In this document: positions 45,120 through 57,900 of the stretch, piece by piece
How the letters are laid out: each line of letters opens with the position of its first letter
Numbering within the stretch: position 1 is the stretch's first letter
Program-made: the position numbers and the translations under genes
Notes under the pieces: model-generated
Database searches by the model: none
The model's input: only the letters and a program-made list of their open reading frames with translations
What the model was told of the DNA's origin: nothing
Source of the DNA: Limonium bicolor
Taxonomy: Eukaryota; Streptophyta; Magnoliopsida; Caryophyllales; Plumbaginaceae
Direction of reading: 5' to 3'
Length of the DNA stretch: 64,000 nt
NCBI GenBank assembly: GCA_023374045.1
Contig: JAIOTZ010000269.1
Location: forward strand, 1 to 64,000

Positions 45120-46320
45120 TCTCGGGATATAGGCCTACCTGTTTCCAAGGTGTCCATTATTAGCTGGCAAAAGGAAGTGGGCCGAATGATACTAGGGCTA
45201 AAATGACGTTTCACAAGGTAGATCGAAAACCAAAACAGGCTTATACTGAAAGGAAGTGGGCCAGGATGCCCAGAAAATGAGGTGTTTGGGATGGAGTACT
45301 TTTAGACTGGAATTTGGACTGAAATCTAAACGGATGGCTTTGATTGTGCCTAAGAGGTGACACCTGGATCTATGATTTTGGCATAGGGCCATGACAAGAA
45401 GTCTACCTAGATTGGAATGAGCCCTTGGGCCGGAATGTGTTTGGGCCTGAAGTAAAGCACATGAGCTGGAATGGTCCCTAAATCACGAATGGGTCTAACT
45501 TTCTTTGGGTCAGAGAAGGTGGTTTCTAAAAAAGATTTTATTTCAAGGACTTGTGAGTTATTTCAAGTTCAGGTGAATTTCTTTTTTATGGGCCTAGAAC
45601 TAATTGGATAATTCAAATTGGGCCAGAAGAGAAATTACCTAAATCTAAACTTTTGGGCCGAGACCCAAACTACTCACATGTTAAACCAAACAGGGCCTCC
45701 GGGCCGCAAACAAATAGAGCTGTCAATTCGTGTTGGGCTAGGTTGATGTAGGAGAAATTCCTATCAATCTCTAGGCTGGGTAGTGGGCCGACCACACAAG
45801 CAAGCAAGGCCCACACAAATTCAACATGTCCTCACTAGATGTTTAAATTGAACCGGGTATGGATCGATCCGGAGAGGTGCTTGGGGCGTGGGCCCAGGTC
45901 ACCACAAAGGAATAGGGCTTGCACGCTATTCTCTTTGGGCTTCCCCACTCTTTTCACATCACCTGAAGGTATGCGTCTACGGTCGGGTCTTTGACTGACC
46001 AAACAAAGGGCTAGGTAAGGGCACTGCCAGGAAAACGCTTGGGGCTAAGGCCCAGGTATTAAGGGGGTGTGGTTAGACGACACCCTCCTCTTTTCCCCCG
46101 CTTATTCACATCACCTAAAAGGTGTGAGTCCCTGACAGGGGACCCTCAAACGGGTCCCGGGGTAAAACTGGTTTGCGTGGACCCTCGTACTCATATGATG
46201 CAAAGGTGCAGGAATTAAAGTGCGCACAAAGGTAAACAAACAATGTAATAAAGCCACAAATAAACATTTTTCGAGTTAAGCCCTCTTTCTTAAAATTAAG
46301 CAAGTTAAAATTAAGAAGTT
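45120..46320 (-). other. C leader
   Basis: 1.2-kb untranslated leader between PBS and gag in sense. An imperfect internal duplication (about 45880 and 46034) shares GCTTGGGGC, GGCCCAGGT and CACATCACCT. Near the PBS, GGGACCC/GGGTCCC (46139-46158) forms a perfect 7-bp stem with a 6-nt loop, a candidate packaging hairpin. No gene seen. Confidence 0.55.
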
Positions 46321-46322
46321 TG

Positions 46323-46340
46323 TCCCCAGCAGAGTCGCCA
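46323..46340 (-). other. C primer-binding site
   Basis: The minus strand reads TGGCGACTCTGCTGGGGA three bases after the 5' LTR. It resembles PBSs of plant Tat/Ogre-type elements; I have not matched it to a specific tRNA. Confidence 0.75.
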
Positions 46341-46343
46341 GTC

Positions 46344-48361
46344 TGTGAGCCTCGATTTTAAACCCTATCCTATGTGGATTAAGATTGGGATCTAAACGGG
46401 TTTTAGGTCCACTTATAGCCTAAGATTAATAACTATGTCATATAACAATAATTATTAAAACCTAAGCTAGCTCACTGGAACCTATTACGAGTCGCCACCT
46501 AATTTTAACCTAGATCAAATTAGGAAAGGAGAGTTCGGGTTCGGGGGCTTGATATTCGACTTAATTAGGGTTCAATTACTTTCATTACCCTTCCTAGGTC
46601 GTTTTTCCTCTACTTGGTTTAATTACGGCTTATTACGAGTCGTTTTAACCTAAGTGCGCGAGCTTCTGTTTTTTTTGTGTTTTTTAGCATTTTTTGACAG
46701 AAAATTAAAGTGGAAATTAAAATTACCTAAACTAGGGTTTCAGGCAGAATTAGGTCAAATTTTGTTTCCGTCCGTAGCCACGGACCTAATGTCCGAAACC
46801 ACGGACCCCAGTTAACCTATATGAAAATAAAGTCGAATTAAACAGAAAACAGAAAATTGTAAAGTCCGGGGCCACGGACAGGCTGTCCGTGGGCCCGGAC
46901 ATTATCAGAAAACCTAAATTTTTAAAATTTAAAAATCCCGCCGCCGTCCGTGGGCGTCCGGGCTTACGGACAGTGAGTCCGGGACCCCGGACATGACGTC
47001 CGTGGGTGCGGACAGCCCTCGGACGGCGGCGTTGAGGCTGTTCCCGAAGGTGTTTTTGGCTCAAATTTTATGGGTGCGTAGCCTGAAAGATGTACAAGAC
47101 GTTAGTGATTGAAAGTTTTCAATTTGAAATCGAATTTAATGCGAAACTTAACGAACAAGTTAGAAGGCAGAAACACAAACAAACCTTAATTCAGAAGCAA
47201 GGAAAAATCAATTCGGTTAGCAATTTCAACCAGAATTGTATTTTGACCAGAAGGGTTAGAGAATTTGGTTTTTACCCTGTTTTGATTTCGAAAACTTGTT
47301 GTTCCTTCACGTCGGGAATCTCTGAAAGCTTCGTTGGTGGCCGATCCGGTTCGACTTTGACCCGAGCTTCTGACCTCTTCTTCCTTGTGTTGTTAAGCAC
47401 GTTTTGGTTCTGTATTTGTGGTGTTTTGATGCTTGGAAGTTCAATGAGAGAAGAAAGAATGTGTTTTTGGTGATTTTGGGATGATTTCGGTAGAGTTTCG
47501 GTGTTGGGAGTGTTGAAAACGTGGGAGGCAAGTAGACGGCTGTGTTTTCTGACTATGGGGATCATCTACCCTGCCCTAGGTCGTTTTTTGGAAGGCCTTT
47601 TATAGAAAGAGCATGGCCAAGTTGATAGAACAGAATTTTTATCTAAAACCTTGATTTTGTGCTCTAAGAGAATCTGATTTTTTAAAATATGTTGCAAGCC
47701 GATAAAAATTATGAAAATTTAACTGAAGGTAAAGAATGATTTTTAGGAATTTTGAGAGTTGGAATCGGGTTATTTTGTTAAATAACCGATTAGATAAAAA
47801 TCTCACAATCTGGAATCTCCCAAAATTCATAACTTATTATTGGAAAGTCGAAATTACGAAATTCCAACGGCATTAGTCTCTAATAATCATCCTCTACCCT
47901 GTGTTAAAATTTCATGACATTTTGTTTTGATTTCGGTATTTTCCAGAGGAGAGAGAAAATTGCAAAAATGATTGAATTTCTCTTTTAAATTTTGGGATAA
48001 GGTTCCAAATAAAATAATTTCAGGTTTATGACTGTGTGTAGTCATGCTAACCATGTGACAATTTTATTTTAATTTTGAAAACCCTTTTATTTCTATTTTG
48101 AGGTTATTTCATGTGTTAATTATTAAAGAAACTAGCTTATTAAAAGCTTAATTTCCAGAATAAATATTATCAGAAAATCATGAAATACCTTTCATAATAT
48201 GATATTTGGAAGTGTTTGGAGATAATGAACAAGTCATATGAAAATAGAAAATCCCGAGAATGTCCTTGGAAAATCCTGCATCGTGCATTTTGACCATTTT
48301 GCCCTTTGTAACACGTATGCCTTAGAGCTACTCCGAGGGGGTTGAAATTTTGGGTATAACA
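46344..48361 (-). repeat. C 5' LTR, with inverted-repeat block 46770-47031
   Basis: Partner of 38731-40743. The sense TATA box lies at 47596-47605. Here the first long unit (46863-46899) is more complete than in the other LTR: GTCCGGGGCCACGGACAG pairs over nearly its whole length with CTGTCCGTGGGCCCGGAC. Confidence 0.9.
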
Positions 48362-49036
48362 ATAGCTAAATAACACCACCAACGGTATGCTAGCTGACTA
48401 AGGACGTAGTCGGGAGTGGTTAACTCTAAAACTGTAATGCCAAGAGGTTACAATACCTGGCCAACATAGCTCAGACAGCTACAATAACATTCAAGAAATA
48501 TAAACCGACGGGACTACAGAGGTAGTGCCCGAACTAGCTAAGGCTCAGTAACCACAGTAAACGTGTGGGAACGGACAACAAGGAAAAACGCAAAACCAAA
48601 TAAATAGGAATCTCCAAGGGTTGGAGAAGTATCCCGGTCAATGACAGCCATGTCAACACCACTGAGAAGTTACTTGAAAGATCGAGTATCCTAAACATAG
48701 ATCAATAAGATCAAAGGAAGAGTCGACCAGACTACCGAAAATACGAGTGGAAACCATACCGTGACCGGTATAGGTTTACCCAAAAACCACTTGTACCACA
48801 CACTTGCCACGACAAGTGCGGTAAGAACAGGAACATGTAGAGGAACCCTAACACACCACAAGTACTTAGTAAAGTACCGTGACCGCAATGAAGTGACTAC
48901 AGGATCACTCATCCTATAAACTAGAGAAAATGGAACCTTGGAAAGGCCTAACGGCCCGACCATTGTATTAAGGACATACCAGTCAGCGGGAAGCTGGACT
49001 TGGTCGAGACCGCAGACATGGCCACGCCATGAAGAA
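48362..49036 (+). mobile_element. A internal region, piece 2
   Basis: Collinear with B 59460-60132 (for example GGTATGCTAGCTGACTAAGGAC). It is non-coding; the 90-residue minus-strand ORF is also present, broken, in B. It is interrupted by the LINE at 49037. Confidence 0.75.
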
Positions 49037-49392
49037 TTTTTTTTTTGAATAATTGGTAAACTGTATATAATGAAATAATGATAGTGTTTTACAAATGCCG
49101 ATACATAGGGGCCCTATGTATCCGATACCCATAGCAATACAAGTCAGCTAAAAAAGCAGCGAGTTCAAAAATGTGGCGATGGGCCGACTAGATACATTAA
49201 TTTCCAAAAGGGGGGGGGGGCTACATGGGAAAGTCGACATCTTTCAGGACTGTAGGATCTGGTTGAGCCAGACATCATCTCGGTTGGGGAAGAATTTAGT
49301 CCAAATTGTGGCTTTAGTCGCGCCCTTCACGTCAGTAATGATATGACCTGGGGGCCGGGCCTGACCTGTCATGGCTCTCCTGATCTTTCGAT

Positions 49393-52300
49393 CTAGATGA
49401 AGTAGACAACATTAGCGATGGCAGCTCGTCTAACGGAGTCCTTTGGTCTTTTCCGGTTGCAGTAACAAGAAAGCCAGGCTGCGCAGCTTCGAAGGCTTGA
49501 CCTGTTGGTGGGGATTCCTAGCCAGTCACAGATAGTCCACCAAATCCTGCATGTAGTCCTGCAAAAAAAGAAGAGGTACGCACTTGTCTCTGGAGCTTGC
49601 TCACAGAGCCAGCATCTGTTAGCTAGGCTAATGCCCCACGATTGTAATTTGTCACAGGTTTTAAGTCTACCCTTTAGAGTGGCCCACAAAATGAATTTGG
49701 CTTTGGGAAGTGCCCAGGTCTTCCAACAGATATTAAACCACCGGAAGTGCCTAGTAGGGGATGTCACAGCTTGGTGAATGGTGTTAACACGGAGACGGGG
49801 AGGAAAGGAGTGGAAAAGTGAGATAGCATCTTGGGGAGACCCGCATTGAAGGATCCACCAATCTCTGGCTTTGAGAATGGATTTCCATATCCACGGGTCA
49901 TCCCCTTGAGGAGTGCTGGTCCAAAAGTTGGAGTACCCCAGGTAGACACTATGGATCCATTGGATCCAAAGTCTCTCGGAGTTATTTGTAATGGTAGAAA
50001 TGGTTTTTAAGAGAAAGCTCATATTCCATTTAAAAATATCCTTTATGCCAAGCCCCCCTTTCCTTTTGTCAAGGCAGATGGAGTTCCAGGCCACAGGAGG
50101 GGTGGGGTTGCTGGCCGAGTCCCTGGACCAGAGAAAGGAACGAATCTTCTTGACAATGATTTGGATAACATTTTTGGGGATGGAAACGGACGAAGCCCAG
50201 AAGCCAAGAATACCGAACAGGGTGCTTTGAATTAGAGTGAGGCGCCCCGCGAATGATAGGTGCTTACCACCCCATGAGGAAATAGCCTTTTGAATATTAT
50301 CGATTAGAGGGGCAAAGTCGGATGATTTGGGCTTTCTGGCCGAGATGGGAATGCCCAAAAATTGGAAGGGGAAGGTGCCCTGGTTAAAGCCGGTGAGGAA
50401 GAGGATCGAGTTCATCTCTGGGGGGCTGACCCCTCCAAGAAAAATATCACATTTAGATTGGTTAAGTTTAAGGCCTGAGGCTTCAGAGAAGAGATTGACT
50501 TTATTGAGCATAAGAGAGATAGAGGATTGGTCCCCTCTGCAGAATAATAGGACATCATCAGCGAAGAAAAGGTGGGAGATGCTAAGGGTTTTGCAAGAGG
50601 GGTGGAATTTGAACTCAGTTTCAGAGGGGAGCTGATTGAGTAGGCGGGAAAGCATGTCCATGACTAGAACAAAGAGATATGGGGAAAGAGGGTCCCCTTG
50701 TCTCAGACCTCTCTCCCCTTTAAAGTGACCCCTTCGGGAGCCATTCAGGTTAAGGGAGTATGATGGGGTGGACACACATTGCATAATCCAATCAATGAAT
50801 ACAGGAGGGAAGTTCAGGAAAGCCATAGTATCTCGAAGGAAGGGCCAGTCAACTGTGTCAAAAGCTTTCCTAAGATCCATTTTCATCATACAGCGGGGAG
50901 AAATATGGGCTCTTTGGTAGTGCTTCATTAGGCATGAGCACAATTTGGATGTTATCAGAGATGAGACGCCCTTTTATGAAAGCCCCCTGGGTACCTTTAA
51001 CCATGTTGGGGAGAACCTCTTTAAGCCTGGAAGTCAGGATTTGGCTAATGATTTTCTAGATCGTGTTACAGCAAGAGATGGGCCTATAGTCACCAGGGGT
51101 GGAGGCAGACTCAGATTTTGGAATAAGAGTGACAAAAGAGTCGAGTTGATCTCCTTTAGTAAGGTACCAGTGTGGAAAAAGCTTTTTATAGCTAGACTGA
51201 GGTCTTCGCCTATGATGGGCCACGCTGTTTTGAAAAATTTGGAGGTGTATCCGTCTGGGCCCGGGGCTTTGTCGTCCCTAATAGTGAATAGGGCATCCTT
51301 AATATCAGTGTTATCTACCGTCCTGAGAAGGGAGGACCAGTTGGAGGTAGTGAGGGTTCTGGAGGGGTGCAGATTGAGGTTAGAGAGAGCGCGAGGTAGG
51401 GGGTCTAGTGCCCATGATGCCCTTGAAATGGGAGATGAGGTAGTTAGCGATGTCATCAGGGTCATAGAGGTCCTGCCCAAGCGCATTTGTAATAGTGGCG
51501 ATGGAGTTTTTATTCCGTCTAGCCTTAATGGCTTTATGGAAGAAAGCTGAGTTCATGTCGGCCTGCTTAAGCCAACGGATCTTAGAGAGTTGCCGGAGGA
51601 ACATGAGTTCTTGGAAGTTTCGCTTACGGAGAGCAAGGCGAAGCGACTTTTCCTTAGAGATAAGAGTGGGGTTCCAGGGGTCTCTATCAAGGCTCTACTG
51701 AGTGTTAGTGAGATCCTCCCTAATAGATTGAGCTTTATGGGAGAGAGAGCTGAATTCCGTTCTATGAAGAGAAGAGAGATCCCTTTTGAGAAGGCGAAGC
51801 CTTTAGATAATAGAGAACATTTGGCTCCCATCGAAGGGGACTTTCCAAATATTGCTCACCATGGGGAGGAAGGTGGGGTCCCTAGCCCAAATATTAAGGA
51901 ATTTGAAGCATTTCTTAGGGGGGTTGGGCGGGGGAAGGTGATAATAATAGGGCTGTGATCTGAAATGAGCGGGGCGGGGAAGGTACAGTAGCTAAGCGGG
52001 AAGGCAGCAATCCAGGCTTCGTTCACAAGTGCACGGTCAATCTTCCCCAGAACTCGATCATGATCGTATTGGTTATTCCACCAAGTGAAGAAGCGGCCAT
52101 AGAAGCGAAGGTCATTTAGCTCGGTTCGGGCAACACAGTTAGCAAACTCCTCATAATCCCTAGGGGGTGGGCCGGCTGCTTTGCCTGTCTCCAACATAGA
52201 GCACGTTATTAAAATCCCCAGTGACCATCCACGGCCCGGGGGTAGAGTTACTTAGATTCTCTATTTCGGACCACAGAAGTGATCGGATGGAAGGGGTGTT

Positions 52301-52620
52301 TTGGCCATACGCCACAGAGAGAGTAAAGGGATGTGAACCGAGGGGGGAGGCTAGGCAAGTGATCATTTGGGCTGATGATTGCAGGGGGAAGAGCTTAATA
52401 AAAGAAGGGTAAAAAAGAATCCAAATATGCCCGTTGGGATGGGCAGGGTAATTGTGAAGATGGTTCCAAGAGGGGAAGTGGCGGGAGAGGATGGGAGGAA
52501 AGTTATGAGAAGAAACCCCGGTTTCCAAAAGGGCAGGACGCAGAGGTTATGGGTCCTAACAAACAACTTGATTTCACAGAGCTTTGCGGGGTCATACAGC
52601 CCCTATATTTCCAGATGGCT
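49393..52620 (-). pseudogene. LINE ORF2: endonuclease, reverse transcriptase, zf-RVT (frameshifted)
   Basis: In sense it starts with an endonuclease near 52618 (DPAKLCEIKLFVRTHNLCVL), then PWMVTGDFNNVL (about 52215) and FFTWWNN...SDHSPI (about 52090-51950). An arm region with LRQLSKIRWLKQADMNSAFF (about 51600) follows. The RT has DDKAPGPDGYTSKFFKTAW (about 51280), MDLRKAFDTVDW, GLRQGDPLSPYLF and the catalytic FADDVLLF (50558). The intact 516-residue block 50943-49393 holds most of RT and the C-terminal zf-RVT region (WALPKAKFILWATLKGRLKT, CWLCEQAPET). Breaks occur near 52560, 52180, 51850, 51500 and 51000, so it cannot be translated whole. It would nick DNA and reverse-transcribe LINE RNA at the target. 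Confidence 0.9.
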
Positions 52621-53003
52621 ATCTTCAAGGGGATGGAGGGGAGGGAGGGGGATGAGACAATAAGATCAGGCCCATGCTCAAAAGGTGAGAAAGAGTAGTA
52701 AGCTGGGAGGGGGGGTCTGCCAAGGGAGGGGGAGGAAGGTTAACCGGGAGGGACCAGCTACCAAGGAGCTGGAATGGGGGGGCTCGAGGGACCAGCTGGA
52801 GGGAGGGGGACATAGGTTTAGGGGAGAGGGAGGGTAAAGAAGGAGATTTTGATATGAGGGGTCTGGGAGCCAAGGGGAGGCGGGGGCCGAGGAGGGGCCT
52901 CTAGGGTCAGAAGAAAGGGGGAGGGGCTTTAAAGAGGGGATAACTATCGGCTGGGCTTTAGGAGGGAGGGAGGGAGGGGTGGGGTACGGAGGAGGGGTAG
53001 AGG

Positions 53004-54329
53004 TTAGAAGAAAGAGAAGGGGCTTTCCTGGTTCTGTGCCGACGAGCCGCTACTGGGGCCGGGTGGTCCTGAGAGGAGGGGCAGCGGTGAGAAGGAGGCC
53101 ACGCTGCTGCAGGAGTCGCATGAGCCTGGCTCCCATTCATAAACAACAGGCTGAGAGATAGAGCCCCTAGGAGTGCGAATTTCCACTTGTCACACAAGGT
53201 CGTGATTAAAATCCACTTCCACTAGAATTCTAGCATAGGAGATACGGGATTTGTCGGCAGTGGACTGGTCAGTATATAAGGGAGCGCCTAATTTAGAACC
53301 TATTTTCCTAAGACTCGAACGGGACCAGAGGCTGATGGGGAGACTGGGTAGTTGGATCCATACTGGGATACGGTTCAAGTCTTTGGGATTAAATGAGATG
53401 TCAAAGCACCATCTTTTCAGCACTAAGGGTGAGGAGTTTAGAAGCCAGGGGCCTTTACTAAGGACCTGCTCAAGGTCCTCTTCTTTGTCAAATTTGAACA
53501 TAAACCATCCCTCTTCATGGACTAGAATCTGAGGGGTGGGAACAAAACTCAACGCCATTCTCACAAAGTCTCTCACAAGATTAAACCCAAATTTTTTACC
53601 CCAAAAGTGCCCTACAAGGGAGTGTTGCCAGTATTCAATTTCGGAAGTCATGTCCTCTTCTAGAATAGAGACAAAGGGGTTGTCCCCTTCATCAGCACAA
53701 AAAACATCACTCAATGACATACCAGCAGAACGTTTCTGTTTAGCAAGCAATATTTCTAAAAAAGATGCAGGGTCTGAGGACCCAGAGGCAGCCAAGGATG
53801 GAGGGTTAGAATTTGGACCTTTTATTTGACTGGAAACGACACGGGGCTGGCGCCTTTGATCAGCAGCAGGGGCGGGCACAGGGTGAGGAACCGGAGATGA
53901 CGCTGGTGGAGGCCAGGCTGTTGGTGCCGATTGACTGGCATGCGGGGGAACAGCAGAAGAAATTGGTGGGGGGTCGCTTAGTGCCGCGTTGACGTTGGGA
54001 GCGGGAGCATCAGCAGCTGGAGGAGCACCAAGGTCAACCACCAGAGAGATGGCCGGCGCAGCTCCAGGCAGTGGCACCTCCTCACAAATCGATGTCGTGG
54101 ATCCGCCTAGTGGACTAGGCAGGGGCGGCTCCTTCTTTGAGAGACCGGCAAGCAGGGGGGAGGCAAGGGCGGCTGCGACTTCGGTGAGGGGGTCAACACT
54201 CGCCTGAGAAGCGACAACAGGCGCCACCGGAGGAAAGGGAGGGCGGCACAATGGCGACTGGCGAGGGAGACCGGCGACGGGAGACTCCTGGGCAGAGGAG
54301 GACCTGGTGATGGGCTTCCGTTTGCCCAT
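53004..54329 (-). pseudogene. LINE ORF1 with DUF4283
   Basis: The 379-residue frame (54329-53190) has a Pro/Ala/Ser-rich N-terminus and then the plant LINE DUF4283 RNA-binding domain (GHFWGKKFGFNLVRDFVRMA, GPWLLNSSPLVLKRW, PVWIQLPSLPISLW, LGAPLYTDQSTADKSRISYA). It stops after VEVDFNHDLV. The expected continuation, VEIRTPRGSISQPVVYEWEP followed by CDSC (the start of the zinc knuckle), is found one frame over (53186-53004), so one indel at about 53188 truncates it. Confidence 0.85.
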
Positions 54330-54564
54330 GGCGTGCGACTGCGGGAGGGAGCTCCGGTGGGTGGGGTCGCCTCCACCAGGCGAGGGCAGCGTCGGGAGAG
54401 GCCACCAGGCGAAGGGATGTGGGGTAGACGCCGGCGGAGCCTCGAACCAGAGCAGGGAGAAGTGTCGGGGAGGGGGAAAATCGCCAGAGGGGGGAGGAGA
54501 ATTAGGCGCGTGGGGCGCGTTCCATTCTCAACGGGAAGTTTTTTAAACCCACAGCTTAAATGTT

Positions 54565-54929
54565 GCCATAAAGAAATTTCTTTTAACACCAAACTACAAT
54601 TTTAAAACCCAAATTTTCACCTTTCAAAACCACAACCTTTCTTTTAAACCTTGGATTTTAAAACCAAACCAACAGAATTACGATGAGTATCATAGAATGA
54701 TACAAGAGGAGTTAACAACAGAATACTTCACCTAGGCGTGTGACGAACACTACGAGTGTACCCAATTACGGGATGTGGGACGACCGCATTCCGAAGGAGC
54801 TTGCGGGCCTGACAGATAGTCGGTTAAGTGGTAACGTATCAATAAGGTACCACATGTATGTATACATGTAGTGTACGAAGCACGGGAAGTAGTCAACTCC
54901 GTTCTACGGACCATGAGTAAGTTCAAACT
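54565..54929 (+). mobile_element. A internal region, piece 3
   Basis: Collinear with B 60122-60475, ending GGACCATGAGTAAG. It is non-coding. B's LTR begins at 54930 with no PPT before it, so B was inserted into A or joined to it by recombination. Confidence 0.75.
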
Positions 54930-57900
54930 TGAAATACCCTGAACTTAAATATAGTGATTAAAATTATTCTAATCCGTATTTAAGAGCCTAATAATGCTTA
55001 ATTAATATTGGTGAGGAAGAATAAATCCAAAAGATATAGAGAAACACTTAAAAAGCGAAAAACGCTAAATAAGCGTTAAATAACCATAGGAGGTATGAGA
55101 CCTCGGTTAGCATATTATATGGATTCTAAAGGCTTAATAAGGCCCAAATAATATATGGGAACAACTCCCGAAGAAAACGGATAATAATGTATTAAAACGC
55201 TAATAGAGCTTTAGCGCATGTTTTTTGAGAAAACCCGAAAACGTGACTTTAAGTGGTCAAACGAACCCGTAAAAATTATAAATCATTAAATAACAATAAT
55301 TAAGCATTAATGGAAGCTTACTAATCAATAAAATTAAAGAAACGAGAAAATTCCAGAAAACGGGCCCGGTTAGTGAATAGTACCGAAACCGGGTAAAATA
55401 ACGAGCGTTTCCTGTAAAAGATGAAAAACGCTCCAACCAGTATTACATGTGGGGGCCGGTTTTTAATGGGATTAATTCACCCTCTCACACACTCACACAC
55501 TAACTAAACAAATCAAAAAGCTAAAAGTAAAAAGTACAAAGTAGAAAAAGGGACTCTCTCTCCTCACTCACTCATTTCCCTCATCTCTCTCCTATCCTCC
55601 TCCTTCCCCCACCGATTTCTCTCTCTTTCTCCCTAAGGGGCTGGCGATTTTGAGCTTCCCACCACAACAATGGCAGCCCTCTCTTCTTCTCCATGCTCTA
55701 CCTCCATGTGGCTCCAAATATAAAAATAATTACATATTCTTACCCCCCTCATCATCCTCTACATTTCTCTCTTTTCAAAATCAAAAAATGAGGAAGTTTA
55801 TCTCCATGGGTTTTCCCCATTCAAAGATAAAATAGCATCAATGGGTAGCTTGGAGTCCCCTCTCTCCATTAAGGTAAAAATCTACATGAAAAACTCATGT
55901 CTTCCCCATCTTTCTTCATAACCGATTTCTACCCCCTTGTAATGCCTTGTTTTCTCTATCTCTTTTGAGCATCAATTCAACCTTGCAATGGTGGTGGAAT
56001 CACCTTCTTGAACCAAGGGCTAAAACCCCTCCTAAAACACTCCAAAGGTAAACCCTAGAATTCGTGCTTTAAACATCTCAATGAATTAGTATAAATCTAA
56101 GGGTAAGTATTTTAATTTTACATGTTTTGTGTGCTTTGGGTGATGGGAATGGAGTTTGGCAACTCCATTCCCCATGTGGCCGAATTGTGCAAGGAAGAGA
56201 GGATGAGGGAAATTGGAAAGGAAAAGAAGGAATTAAAAGCTCAAGGTAAGAGCTCCTTCTTAATGCTCTATTTTAAAATCATTAGAGTAATGGGAATGGG
56301 TAAACCAATTTAAAGAACCAAAAACATTGTATTAGTATTGTAGTTATGGAAGTTTAAGTATTTGTGAATTAGTATTTGAATTGTAGGCCTTAGAGCCAAA
56401 TAAATTGTGTAAGTGTATTGGTATTGTATTTGAGGAGGTATTGATGAATTGAGTATTGCTTTGATCGCTGGTAGGACCCTTGTAAGGGTGTGGCTAGATT
56501 AGGAATGGATTTGATGAAAAAGTATGTATGAGGAGGAGTTAGAATTGTAGGTGAACTATGGCAAAATTTTGGTAGGAATTGTGCATTTATGGATGACTTG
56601 GTGAATGGGAGAACCAAGGTGTGTATTGGATTGAGTAAGGATGTTTAGTAACAATGGAGTAGTAGTTATAGTGTAAGAAAGAGAGTTTAAGAAAATCTGT
56701 AGCAAAGGAGGAGTAAAAACTGATGCAAGTGCTGGAATGGAAATGAGGAAAATTGTGTAAATCAATATGAGGATGGGAAAGGAATTTAGTAATGGATTTG
56801 GTGGATGAATTAAGGTACTTTAGGAAGCCTAAATGGTACTAAAACATGTGGGATTACATGTAGGAAGATTGGGGAAGAAATGGGTAAGGAAAGAAGTGAA
56901 AAACAAAGTCTGTAGGCAAAATCTACTACCGACCGACCCAGAGGTTGGACCGGTCTATGGGTCGGTCGGAGCATAAACAACTGGAACGGAACTTTCTGTA
57001 ATGGACCAACCCAGAGGCCGAGAGTCGGTCGTGGGTCGGTTGGGCAAAAATTCCTGAACGTCGAAGTTTCTGACTTCAACCGACCCAGAGGTTGGGTCGG
57101 TCGGTGGGTCGGACGGGTAAGTTTGGATAGTGGAAAAACTTACTGGAATGGACCGACCCAAGAGGTTGGGTCGGTCGGTGGGTCGGTCGGCCCTAACTTA
57201 TAAAAATAATAATAATAATAATAATATATAGTAATCATATGTATGTATATATATAGATATATAGGATATGTACATATATATGGGACTTTAGTAATACACC
57301 ATTAATGTAACCCTAATGGTAAGAAAGTTGAGAGTATAAGAACATCAAGTTAAACCGAAGTAACGGAATAACATGGTAAGTACGGGAGTAGTAACTATGT
57401 ATGTATTGTAATACTTAGTATTAATTGAACCATTTGGCATGTAGTCATTGGTTCGAGACTAGGACTCGAGGAACAAGTAAGGACTAAGGAACAAGGAGAC
57501 ACTCGGTAAAGTAAATTTCAGAAAAAGGTATGATTTCTTCAAGCTCTGTATCCTAACCTGGTTACCCCGATTTGTGTGCTTATTTGATCACCTAAATAAG
57601 ATAAATGCATGAATCGGACTATATTGCACTTACCTGTGCTTGCTTTAGGTTGTTCTTGATGTATATTGTCTTGAACACTAGTTTGTATAATTCTTGAAAT
57701 ATATGAATGATGATGAAGTGTATTTGTATCTTGTAGTGTACTTGTGTATTGTATTGTACCTAGTATGTATGAGTATGGGAGTATTGAATTATTGTGTGGC
57801 TTGTATATGAATGACTTCTACTAATTCCTAACCACCTAACTCCTAACGTAAGTATTGAGTAAATTGGAATGAGTAGAAGTCCGATATAGTTTCAGCCACG

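Larger units (their letters stand above)
38731..48361 (-). mobile_element. Element C: gag-only Ty3/gypsy retrotransposon, 9.6 kb
   Basis: LTRs 38731-40743 and 46344-48361 start TGTGAGCC and end GGGTATAACA on the plus strand. The target duplication is ATAGC (38726-38730, 48362-48366). PBS beside 46344 and PPT beside 40743 make it minus-sense. It encodes Gag but no protease, RT or integrase; the 3' internal 3 kb is hairpin arrays. The PBS type and Gag style resemble the Tat/Ogre lineage, which I infer without a tree. Confidence 0.9.
49037..54564 (-). mobile_element. L1-type LINE, full length but decayed, 5.5 kb
   Basis: A poly(A) tail (T-run 49037-49046 on the plus strand) marks the 3' end. 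An imperfect target duplication, GCCATGAAGAATTT (49026) and GCCATAAAGAAATTT (54565), brackets it. B preserves the uninterrupted site (GCCATGAAGAACTTC, about 60122). ORF1 and ORF2 are in the standard order with several frameshifts. Confidence 0.9.

Noticed and set aside
50945..51550. 201-residue plus-strand ORF
   Set aside because: Antisense shadow of LINE ORF2; the minus strand has clear RT motifs there.
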